A program made the translations under genes and the position numbers. DNA of 64,000 bases. Origin: Anaerosalibacter massiliensis. Its GTDB lineage: Bacteria > Bacillota > Clostridia > Tissierellales > Sporanaerobacteraceae. Each line of letters starts with the position of its first letter. Within the stretch, counting starts at the first letter, position 1. Shown here piece by piece: positions 55,443-62,658 of this stretch. The notes below the pieces were generated by a model. The model ran no database searches, was not told the origin of the DNA, and saw nothing but the letters and a program-made list of their open reading frames with translations. The stretch is from contig CCEZ01000008.1 in assembly GCA_000751555.1 (NCBI GenBank), positions 62,001-126,000 on the forward strand, read 5' to 3'.

Positions 55443-56351
55443 CTAAACATCTAATAATCTTTTTGGATTTTCAATCATGATATGCTCTATTTCTTCTTTA
55501 CTTATTCCCATAGAAATAGCCTTAGGAATAAACTTTTCCATTAAGTAACTATATCCTATACCTCCACCTTTTTTTAAATGGGATTTCCTTGTCATATCTT
55601 GAGATAAAACAATTTGATCTATATGTCCTCTCTCAATTAAATATTTAATATATTTTATTCTATTTTCATCTTTTTCATATTTGGTTTTTCCGATAGTGTC
55701 AAATCCTAGATAACAACCACAATCTGCAATTCGTAAATGATATTCTTTATCACAATTTAAATCTAAATGTCCAATTAATACTTTAGATATATTTACCTTT
55801 TCCTTTTTAAATAATTCTAATTGTTCTAAAGCCATAGTACCTAAACTAGTATGAGTAAATATTGGATGTCCTGTTTCCCTATGGGTAAAAGCTGCTGCTT
55901 TTAATACTTTCAATTCAGCATGAGTAATTGTATCTTTACTAGTTCCTACCTCTCCTATTACATGTGCTTTCGTTTCTGTATATTTGATTCCTTTATTAAT
56001 TTCACTAATCATTATTTTTGCTAGTTCACTATAATCTAAATCATATACTTCTACAGGATAGAAGGGTTCTTTATAATAACCAGTACTTGCTACTATATTC
56101 ATTTTTGTTTTTTTCCATACTTCTTCTAATTTAGAAATATTCCTACCCATGCCAATATTAGTCACTTCCACAATAGAATCTACTCCTATGGATTTTAAAT
56201 ATTCTATCTCTTCAACAATGCTATCTATATTATCTAAATTAGCATCTGAATCTTTCTTTGGACCTGATAAATCAATATTTAAATGTTCATGAATATAAGT
56301 TCTACCTAGTTGTTCTTTATCTATAGTTCCTGATACAGTTTGTATTGTCAT
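55443..56351 (-). CDS. php: Phosphotriesterase homology protein (PHP, YhfV)
   Basis: This 302-residue amidohydrolase-superfamily barrel has binuclear metal ligands H21 and H23 (HEH), E134 (GEVGTS), H167, H195 and D252. The bridging position is Glu rather than the carbamylated Lys of true phosphotriesterases, a hallmark of the E. coli PHP protein. Relatives include lactonases and phosphodiesterases, so hydrolysis of a lactone, ester or phosphodiester intermediate is plausible. It lies 16 bases after the amidase gene. Confidence 0.9.
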   Translation of the reverse strand: MTIQTVSGTIDKEQLGRTYIHEHLNIDLSGPKKDSDANLDNIDSIVEEIEYLKSIGVDSIVEVTNIGMGRNISKLEEVWKKTKMNIVASTGYYKEPFYPVEVYDLDYSELAKIMISEINKGIKYTETKAHVIGEVGTSKDTITHAELKVLKAAAFTHRETGHPIFTHTSLGTMALEQLELFKKEKVNISKVLIGHLDLNCDKEYHLRIADCGCYLGFDTIGKTKYEKDENRIKYIKYLIERGHIDQIVLSQDMTRKSHLKKGGGIGYSYLMEKFIPKAISMGISKEEIEHIMIENPKRLLDV

Positions 56352-56367
56352 TTTAGGCCTCCTTATT

Positions 56368-57486
56368 TTAGATATAGCCCTGAGCTTCTCTTAAATAACT
56401 ATCAATAAAATATTTTTCAAACAATGGAGGTAGAGATATTACGTCTTTTATAATCTTTCCTAAAGAAATAGCTATACTTCCACTCTCCATTCCTTCTTTT
56501 CCTATTAACAGTATTCCCATACTTAACTCGTTAATAGGAATAGTAACTGATGTACTATTTATCATATTTGCAACTTTTAATAAGTATTTACCTGAACTAT
56601 CTTGTAAAGTTCTTCCTATATGTCCCCAATTACCTAATACAGAATCTCCTGTTCCTAATAAATCTACTGGACCTTCTAAGGTCATGATCATATCAATTTC
56701 TTCGTTAAATACTTCTTCGCATAAACTTATAGCGTCTCTTCTGTTATGAATCTTACTAAAGTCTTTTTCTACAAATTCCACAGTATTTTTTACTTGGCTA
56801 ATTACTCCGTTTAATTCTTCCCTCATGTCTCTTCCAGTAGGTAAAGTTACAGAATTCTTTTTAGGAATAGCTATTTTTATATTTTTATCTTCCAATTCTT
56901 CATTATCGTAAATATTAATGGGAACAAGAGTCTTAATAACATCTACACACAAATTATAATTATGACTCATTACTCCAATACCAGGAGTAAAGACAATATT
57001 ATCTGTAGAAATCTTATTTTTGCTTCCCTTTAACCCTAAACCTTTTGCCATAATTCCATAAAGATTAGTACTCATGGCTGGTCCTATTACCGAGCCTCCA
57101 CCATCTGTACCTAAAGCAAAATCATTAATTCCTAATAAAATATTTACACAACTTCCACTAGAAGAGCCTGTCATTATTTTACCTGTTAAGGGATTGATTA
57201 AATTAACATCTATAGCTCTACCTCCTTGAGACATCTTGTCTAAAGTATGGAAGAGGAATCCACTATCTCTCAAAACCTTAACTAATTCTTTTTCTATTTG
57301 ATTTGTATTTTTTACACCAAAAGTAATTAATTCTTTCTTAAGATTATTACTTAAGATGCAAACACCTTCATCAAGAATTTCTTCTCTATAATAATCTAAA
57401 GATTTATTCATCATTTTTTCTGCTTTTAATACTGATTTACTAATCTTAAGCATTTGATAAAGTTTATTATTATTTGTATCTGACAT
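56368..57486 (-). CDS. Amidase-signature-family protein within the yhf-type operon
   Basis: This protein of about 372 residues has an amidase-signature core with the cis-Ser region GSSSGSCVN (near S110) and nucleophile S132 in LGTDGGGSVIGPA. The usual N-terminal GxPxxVKD segment with the catalytic Lys is not recognisable, and the protein is shorter than typical family members (450-500). ATG 57486 has an AAAGGTGA site. The E. coli yhf operon lacks this gene. It may hydrolyse an amide-linked substrate imported by the YhfT-like transporter, or be a diverged family member. Confidence 0.8.
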   Translation of the reverse strand: MSDTNNNKLYQMLKISKSVLKAEKMMNKSLDYYREEILDEGVCILSNNLKKELITFGVKNTNQIEKELVKVLRDSGFLFHTLDKMSQGGRAIDVNLINPLTGKIMTGSSSGSCVNILLGINDFALGTDGGGSVIGPAMSTNLYGIMAKGLGLKGSKNKISTDNIVFTPGIGVMSHNYNLCVDVIKTLVPINIYDNEELEDKNIKIAIPKKNSVTLPTGRDMREELNGVISQVKNTVEFVEKDFSKIHNRRDAISLCEEVFNEEIDMIMTLEGPVDLLGTGDSVLGNWGHIGRTLQDSSGKYLLKVANMINSTSVTIPINELSMGILLIGKEGMESGSIAISLGKIIKDVISLPPLFEKYFIDSYLREAQGYI

Positions 57487-57538
57487 ATTTATCACCTTTT
57501 ATAAAAAAGATATAGAAAGAGGGGGGATCCCTCTCTCA

Positions 57539-58828
57539 TTATGCTGGTATATTAAATAATCCTATTAAGGATAGTATGTTCGCTAATATTCCTACTAAAA
57601 TTGCTGAAATTGGTCCTACTGCCATGGATACAACTGGTTTCCCAGCAATTTCATTTAATATATACAGTCCTGCTACTATGAAGAATCCCATACCTGGAGC
57701 TATTGCATTAGCTGCATTCATTCCCCCTACTAATAGGGCTACTTCTAATAGTTTGCTCATAGCATTTCTAATATTATCTCCTGCTTCTCTAATTCCAGGA
57801 TATTTATCCATGGAATGTCCTAGTTTTCCTAATAGTATTATTTCTAACCCTATTATTGCTGCACCAATAATAAAAGATAGTATTGGATTTTTTACAAATA
57901 AACCAATAGCAAAAACAAAAGTCATACCTGCTGGTCCATATACTCCTGTTGCAATGCCTGTTGATACAATCAATGGTATAAACCCTATTCCTCTTGCTAA
58001 GGCGGCAAAGCCTGCATCTGTTATTTGTCCTTCACTAGCTAAATTTAAAGCTATTGGATCTCCCGAAATATAATTTAAAGATGTAGCTGCAGCTACTAAT
58101 CCACCCATAATCATTAATACTACAATATTCCCTTTAATTCTTTCTACTCTCTCTCCGAATACTGAAGTTAAATCTACAATATCTTCTTCTGAAGCTTTTT
58201 CTCTAGTAGCATAAATCATAAGTATTATCATTCCTACAACTAAAGCCATGCCTTCTGGATTTAAACTTATTTCCCCAGAACTTATTGTAATTGGACTTAT
58301 AATAATAGCTATTTGTCTACCAATTAATGAAAGAACTAAGTTTAATAAACCTTTCTTTGCACCATATTGATAAGCAGTTGCTAAGGCTGGAAACACTGCA
58401 AAAGATACTACTATTGGAGTTCCTACTTCTCCTAAACTATCTATAAAATTAACTGGCAATTTTTCAAAAGCTTTGACTATCCCTTCTAATCCTATAACTA
58501 AACCTACTCCATAAAGTGCACCTATAATTCCAGCAATAATTGTCCCCTTTTTATTGTCTGGGCAAAAAGTACCTATAATATCTGTCCCTAAAAATACACT
58601 ATGAATTAAAATAATACTAGTAGTCAATGAAAAAGGAATCCCAAATCCTATTACTAGACCAAAACCCATTGCAAATGATGTAGCAGCTAATTCTTTTCTA
58701 TTCATTCTACCTTCTAGGTATTCTGGCATTATTGGTCTTAAACCATCATTAAATACAGCAATGCCTTTATTAGATAAAATAGCTGCCAACGCTCCAATTA
58801 TAGCAATCATTAAAGTTTTCATTTTCAT
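57539..58828 (-). CDS. yhfT: YhfT-like multi-pass transporter
   Basis: This 429-residue membrane protein has about twelve hydrophobic segments. It matches YhfT in length and in glycine-rich motifs such as NDGLRPIMPEYLEGRMNRKELAATSFAMGFG near the N-terminus and GGMNAANAIAPGMGF near residue 375. It is the predicted permease for the operon's unknown substrate. A copy of the 17-bp YhfZ-type operator lies 47 bases upstream, so it probably heads its own transcript with the amidase, php, yhfS, yhfX and yhfW. Confidence 0.87.
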   Translation of the reverse strand: MKMKTLMIAIIGALAAILSNKGIAVFNDGLRPIMPEYLEGRMNRKELAATSFAMGFGLVIGFGIPFSLTTSIILIHSVFLGTDIIGTFCPDNKKGTIIAGIIGALYGVGLVIGLEGIVKAFEKLPVNFIDSLGEVGTPIVVSFAVFPALATAYQYGAKKGLLNLVLSLIGRQIAIIISPITISSGEISLNPEGMALVVGMIILMIYATREKASEEDIVDLTSVFGERVERIKGNIVVLMIMGGLVAAATSLNYISGDPIALNLASEGQITDAGFAALARGIGFIPLIVSTGIATGVYGPAGMTFVFAIGLFVKNPILSFIIGAAIIGLEIILLGKLGHSMDKYPGIREAGDNIRNAMSKLLEVALLVGGMNAANAIAPGMGFFIVAGLYILNEIAGKPVVSMAVGPISAILVGILANILSLIGLFNIPA

Positions 58829-58874
58829 CCTCCTTTGTTTTTATTTAAAAACTTGTAGTTCGACATAAATTATT

Positions 58875-58891
58875 GTACAGTTTTTTGTATA
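58875..58891. promoter_or_regulatory. Candidate YhfZ operator upstream of yhfT
   Basis: GTACAGTTTTTTGTATA, one of three near-identical 17-bp elements in this cluster. It contains TACA and TGTA half-sites in inverted orientation and lies 47 bases before the yhfT start. Confidence 0.75.
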
Positions 58892-58969
58892 TTTAAGGTG
58901 TAGTTATTTTAAGCTACTGTTTTTTAAATCAAATTTCAACAGTTTTTATTATACAGTTATAAAATAGTA

Positions 58970-59332
58970 TTATTTCTTAAGTATTTCCCTAATTAATATT
59001 GGTAAAATAATTTCATAATGATCTCCTGTAAATCCAAAGGCAACCTTTCCCTCTTTTACTGCTTCAACTATTTCTGATTCTTTAGGTACTCTACCTGGCA
59101 TGGAAAGAGTAACACATTTATCTCTTGTAAGTAATGCTATAGCCATACTTAAAGCACCACCACCTCCAGTGTGGCAAGCCCCTACATAATAATCTGCTTT
59201 ACCTGTTTTTACTGAATTCGCAGCCTGGATATCTGACTTTACATCTACATCTACTTCACTACCACCTAATTCCTTTACTAATTTTGCAATTTCTTGTTTT
59301 TCTACTTGTCCACCTACTACAATTTTAATCAT
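58970..59332 (-). CDS. yhfU: YhfU-like small protein (DUF2620)
   Basis: This 120-residue protein matches the DUF2620/YhfU family: KIVVGGQVEKQEIAKLVKELGG at the start, then KADYYVGACHTGGGGALSMAIALLT and FGFTGDHYEIILPILI. It is soluble and small with glycine-rich loops resembling a Rossmann-like domain. The function is unknown. It is encoded 11 bases after the YhfY-like gene and 141 bases upstream of yhfT, and in this family it accompanies the YhfT transporter. Confidence 0.88.
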   Translation of the reverse strand: MIKIVVGGQVEKQEIAKLVKELGGSEVDVDVKSDIQAANSVKTGKADYYVGACHTGGGGALSMAIALLTRDKCVTLSMPGRVPKESEIVEAVKEGKVAFGFTGDHYEIILPILIREILKK

Positions 59333-59343
59333 TTATATTCCCC

Positions 59344-59712
59344 CTAATTATTAGTCTTTTCTATTAATGTACATACATGAAGAGCAATGTAATCCTTTTC
59401 ATTTTGAGGTATAAATATATCTAGTTGTTCTTCAAGCAGTTTATAGTACTCTGGTAATTCCTTATACATTTTCGTTGTTTTTACTTCTTTAAATATTTCT
59501 TCATCTATACTTTCTATCTCTTCTCCTTTCTTTATTCTTGAAAGAGCCATAGCTAAATGTGTAACTAACATTGCACCATTCTCTTCCTTTACTTCTATAG
59601 AGTATTTTTTTTCAATATTTTTTGTAAAACCAATTACTGCCTTTCTCGTATAAGAATCTATTTCCCCTGAATTTTCTAATAGTTCCAGTCTTAAATTTAA
59701 CATTTCATCCAT
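59344..59712 (-). CDS. yhfY: YhfY-like stand-alone PRD domain protein
   Basis: This 122-residue single PTS-regulation domain has conserved His residues in LVTHLAMALSRI near residue 51 and IALHVC near residue 112. PRDs are phosphorylated by HPr or EIIB and normally lie within transcription factors, so this isolated domain may couple the operon to PTS status by binding a regulator such as YhfZ. The 17-bp operator lies 20 bases upstream. Confidence 0.85.
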   Translation of the reverse strand: MDEMLNLRLELLENSGEIDSYTRKAVIGFTKNIEKKYSIEVKEENGAMLVTHLAMALSRIKKGEEIESIDEEIFKEVKTTKMYKELPEYYKLLEEQLDIFIPQNEKDYIALHVCTLIEKTNN

Positions 59713-59732
59713 TTTTTAACCTCCAAATTTCT

Positions 59733-59749
59733 GTACAGTATTTTGTATA
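59733..59749. promoter_or_regulatory. Candidate YhfZ operator upstream of yhfY
   Basis: GTACAGTATTTTGTATA, differing from the yhfT copy at one position. It lies 20 bases upstream of the YhfY-like start in the short gap after yhfZ. Confidence 0.75.
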
Positions 59750-59764
59750 TTTATTTTAAAAAAA

Positions 59765-60703
59765 TTAATAAGCAGGAATCATTTTATTATTTAACACCTT
59801 CTTTTGAATTTCCTGTATATACTCCATATTAATAAATTTATCTATAACATTTTTAAGTTCCTTATTATTGCTATTTATTACTAATGTAGCAATAGTATCC
59901 ATCTTATTTATTTCTATAGTCCTAGGATTTTGAAGTGGCATTATATTTAATTTCAAAGACTTCTCTCTTATTTCATCTTCATTCCATATAGCAGCATCTA
60001 TTTCATTGCCTTCCAGCTTTTGTATGATTTGATTATAAAATACTTCTACATATTTTACTTTTTTTCCTTCACATTCATATTTAGTTAATAAGAATTGGTC
60101 TGGTGAAGCTGGATCTATACCTATCCTCATACCATCTTTAATCTTTTCTATATTATTGTTTCTAAAAACAATTTTATGATGACCTACATAACTTTTCTCT
60201 CCAAACTCATACAATATTTCAATATTTGAAAAGCCTTTCATTTCATGATGAGCAGCTAATTTTGACGTTATTACAAAATCATATTTTCCTAAATCTAAGG
60301 CCTCTATACGTTTTCCTGCTCCTCTCATAAAAGCTAAACTAAAAGGAATATTAGCTTTTTCAAAAGATTTATATAACCCTGTTGCCAATCCTTCATAACG
60401 TTTGGAATAAGGTAATGGCATAACACCCATTATTACCCCAAAACCTGAAATCGCCCAGAGCTTTTCATAATCTAAACTTACTATGTAAGTGCCTAAACGC
60501 CCTCTAGAGTCTATACTTATAGCACCTTCATCTTGTAAAAACTTTAAAGCTGCCTGTACTGTTCCTCTACCTGTTTCGAAATTATCTGTATATTCTCCAA
60601 TTGTTCTAATTCTCTCGCCTACATCACAAGAAATCAATTCCCTTGCTAATAACATAGCTACATGTCCATTTTTAGACATTAACTTTGTTTTATAATCCTT
60701 CAT
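59765..60703 (-). CDS. yhfZ: YhfZ-like GntR-type regulator with solute-binding-like effector domain
   Basis: This 312-residue protein has an N-terminal winged helix (RIRTIGEYTDNFETGRGTVQAALKFLQDEGAISIDSRGRLGTYI). A C-terminal type 2 periplasmic-binding-like domain follows, with GMRIGIDPASPDQFLLTKYE and DAAIWNEDEI segments. It matches YhfZ. It probably binds the pathway substrate or intermediate and controls the operon through the three 17-bp elements. One copy lies 20 bases before its own start, indicating autoregulation. Confidence 0.88.
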   Translation of the reverse strand: MKDYKTKLMSKNGHVAMLLARELISCDVGERIRTIGEYTDNFETGRGTVQAALKFLQDEGAISIDSRGRLGTYIVSLDYEKLWAISGFGVIMGVMPLPYSKRYEGLATGLYKSFEKANIPFSLAFMRGAGKRIEALDLGKYDFVITSKLAAHHEMKGFSNIEILYEFGEKSYVGHHKIVFRNNNIEKIKDGMRIGIDPASPDQFLLTKYECEGKKVKYVEVFYNQIIQKLEGNEIDAAIWNEDEIREKSLKLNIMPLQNPRTIEINKMDTIATLVINSNNKELKNVIDKFINMEYIQEIQKKVLNNKMIPAY

Positions 60704-60723
60704 AAATACCTTCCTTTATTTAA

Positions 60724-60740
60724 GTACAATTTTCTGTATA
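60724..60740. promoter_or_regulatory. Candidate YhfZ operator upstream of yhfZ
   Basis: GTACAATTTTCTGTATA, sharing 14 of 17 positions with each of the other two copies. It lies 20 bases before the yhfZ start. Confidence 0.7.
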
Positions 60741-61327
60741 CTTATAATAACACATAAAATATTTCTATGCAACTAAATTAGAGAACTAATAAGTCCAAAT
60801 CTTATACTAAAATCAATACTATAAATTTAACTACAGCATGCCTTTGAACAGCTCATAAAGTGAATAAAGTTCTATTGAATATCTATTAGTTTTCTTAATT
60901 CCATTGTCATTTCTGATGAAACATAGAAAATATAGTTTTCGTATCCAATATACATAAATGCACTTTCTCGGTCTTCATTTCCTAAAAATAAATGTAACCC
61001 TTATGTATCACTATTTTCGTACTGATTAATATATCATAGTTGGATTTTTTTATTTATTTTTTATTTTCTCTTTTTGCACTTTTTATAAATTTCTTCAAAT
61101 TATCACTACCTTGTAGTATCAATAATATTATAATAAGTCTAATTAATACAAAGATTTACTTCGTTATATTATTTCAAACATAAATAATATGAATAGTATA
61201 CCATTAAAATACATATAACTTAACTTTTATAGCTTGGAAACAATACCTGGAAACTTTGCTTTATCCCTATTAAGGTAAAAAAGCATTTACGAAAAATTTT
61301 CGATTCTACTAAACTCTATAAATAACT
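60741..61327. other. Intergenic region with a possible gene remnant
   Basis: This gap of about 590 bases carries no intact gene. The only coding-like part is on the minus strand at 60872-60997. The rest is AT-rich and I see no convincing promoter, RNA or repeat in it. Confidence 0.5.
60872..60997 (-). pseudogene. Possible C-terminal gene remnant
   Basis: A stop-bounded frame of about 41 codons ends at TAG 60872 and reads LFLGNEDRESAFMYIGYENYIFYVSSEM with a charged C-terminus, in a composition unlike random intergenic DNA. It has no start codon or ribosome binding site of its own. I do not recognise the family. Confidence 0.35.
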
Positions 61328-61861
61328 TCACTTTTCTAAAAATAATAATAAAGGTTTCAATGTACTCTTATCAGTAAAATCAACCTTTTTACCATATGTA
61401 GCTAAAAGCTCCCTATCATCATCAGACAATTCCTGAGAATCTTTCTTAGAAATTACAGTTTTGAGCATTGCCATCATAGATTTATGTATGAATCCTAACT
61501 TTTTGTAATCAATTCCACCACGTAAATGGAAAAACTTTATACCATCACTCATTTCTTTTGAAAAATTCTTTTCTATAATTGGAGAAAAAACTTCCTTCCT
61601 GTCAGTTGAAGCCAGCCCTACAGTAAAAACTATTATTCTTTTATCCTTTAAAGCCTTATAGTTTTTAGTTATAACAGAAATTCCAGCAATTCCACTTGCA
61701 TATAATCCGCCACCATAAACAATAGTATCGTACTCCATTAGTTTCTTAATATCTACTTGTGAATGTTCAAACAAGTCCACCTTAGATTCTTCAGCTATCC
61801 ATTGAGCATATTTTTTAGTGCTACCATATTTTGACTTATATACTACAGCTATTTTATTCAT
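61328..61861 (-). CDS. Flavodoxin-domain protein (HemG-like)
   Basis: This 177-residue protein has the FMN phosphate loop VYKSKYGSTKKYAQWIAEE at the N-terminus, YDTIVYGGGLYASGI near residue 45 and VFTVGLAS near residue 85. This matches flavodoxin-like proteins of the protoporphyrinogen dehydrogenase HemG family. In anaerobes they often serve as unspecified electron carriers or NAD(P)H quinone-type reductases. No heme genes are nearby, so HemG activity is uncertain. Monocistronic. Confidence 0.85.
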   Translation of the reverse strand: MNKIAVVYKSKYGSTKKYAQWIAEESKVDLFEHSQVDIKKLMEYDTIVYGGGLYASGIAGISVITKNYKALKDKRIIVFTVGLASTDRKEVFSPIIEKNFSKEMSDGIKFFHLRGGIDYKKLGFIHKSMMAMLKTVISKKDSQELSDDDRELLATYGKKVDFTDKSTLKPLLLFLEK

Positions 61862-61999
61862 ATAGTTTCACTTCCTATATTCTTATTTACTCAAAGCATT
61901 CTTTAATTATATATATTATAAAAATATACATTTGTTTTACATATGGAAATTAACTCTATGTCTAATATATCATGGGTATTATTCCAAAACCTTCTTTAA

Positions 62000-62311
62000 T
62001 TATTTAAATTTTACTGCTGTTCCATAGGCTATAACCTCAGCTGCTCCTTGCATTATAGCAGATGAAGCATAACGAATATTTATTATTGCATCTGCCCCTA
62101 ATTCTTCAGCTTCTTCAACCATTCTTTTTGTGGCAAGAGCTCTTGCGTCATTCATCATTTCATTATAAGCCTTTAACTCTCCTCCTACAATGGTCTTAAA
62201 ACCTTGAGTTATATCCCTTCCAATATTTTTACTTTGAATTGTGCTACCCTTAACTAAGCCAAGCATTTCAAGCTCTTTATCATTGTAATAATCAGTATTT
62301 ACTAAGATCAT
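62000..62311 (-). CDS. YbjQ/UPF0145-family protein
   Basis: This protein of about 103 residues matches the YbjQ family of small pentameric putative heavy-metal-binding proteins: MLGLVKGSTIQSKNIGRDITQGFKTIVGGELKAYNEMMNDARALATKRMVEEAEELGADAIINIRYA. ATG 62311 lies 6 bases after a GGAG site. It overlaps the 3' end of the upstream membrane protein gene by about 20 bases, indicating coupling. Function unknown. Confidence 0.88.
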   Translation of the reverse strand: MILVNTDYYNDKELEMLGLVKGSTIQSKNIGRDITQGFKTIVGGELKAYNEMMNDARALATKRMVEEAEELGADAIINIRYASSAIMQGAAEVIAYGTAVKFK

Positions 62312-62513
62312 CTTCTTCTCCACTCCTTATTTCTTTTATTCTTTCAATTAATACAAATATGCTGACTCCTATTAAAGCTAACGGAATTATAACCCCAACT
62401 ATTTTTATCCACAATGGTTCAGGAATATTTATAATTCCTAAAATAAATAATGAGAAATATATTATTAGCATACATGTAATTATTAAAGGTGCTATCATTT
62501 TTTTAATTTTCAT
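62292..62513 (-). CDS. Small two-helix membrane protein
   Basis: This 73-residue protein has two hydrophobic segments (about residues 5-27 and 34-54) and a charged tail. I do not recognise a family. It is translationally coupled to the YbjQ-family gene, so the pair may function together at the membrane. Confidence 0.7.
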   Translation of the reverse strand: MKIKKMIAPLIITCMLIIYFSLFILGIINIPEPLWIKIVGVIIPLALIGVSIFVLIERIKEIRSGEEDDLSKY

Positions 62514-62608
62514 ATAGCTTCTCCTTTTAATTTTATAGAAGTAATAATTTAATTTATTATACCATTATCAGTATATGTTTTTCTAGACAATATAACTCTA
62601 AGTTTTTT

Positions 62609-62651
62609 AAAAATAGCCATAAGAACATTTTTTGTTCCTATGACTATTTTA
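62609..62651 (-). terminator. Terminator after the permease gene
   Basis: AAAATAG...GAACA arms pair with minor mismatches around a T-rich loop and are followed by a T-run on the minus strand, directly after the permease stop. Confidence 0.8.
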
Positions 62652-62658
62652 AATCTTG

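Noticed and set aside
57576-58073. 165-codon plus-strand frame inside yhfT
   Set aside because: It is antisense to a conserved membrane protein, has proline/alanine-rich shadow composition and no ribosome binding site.
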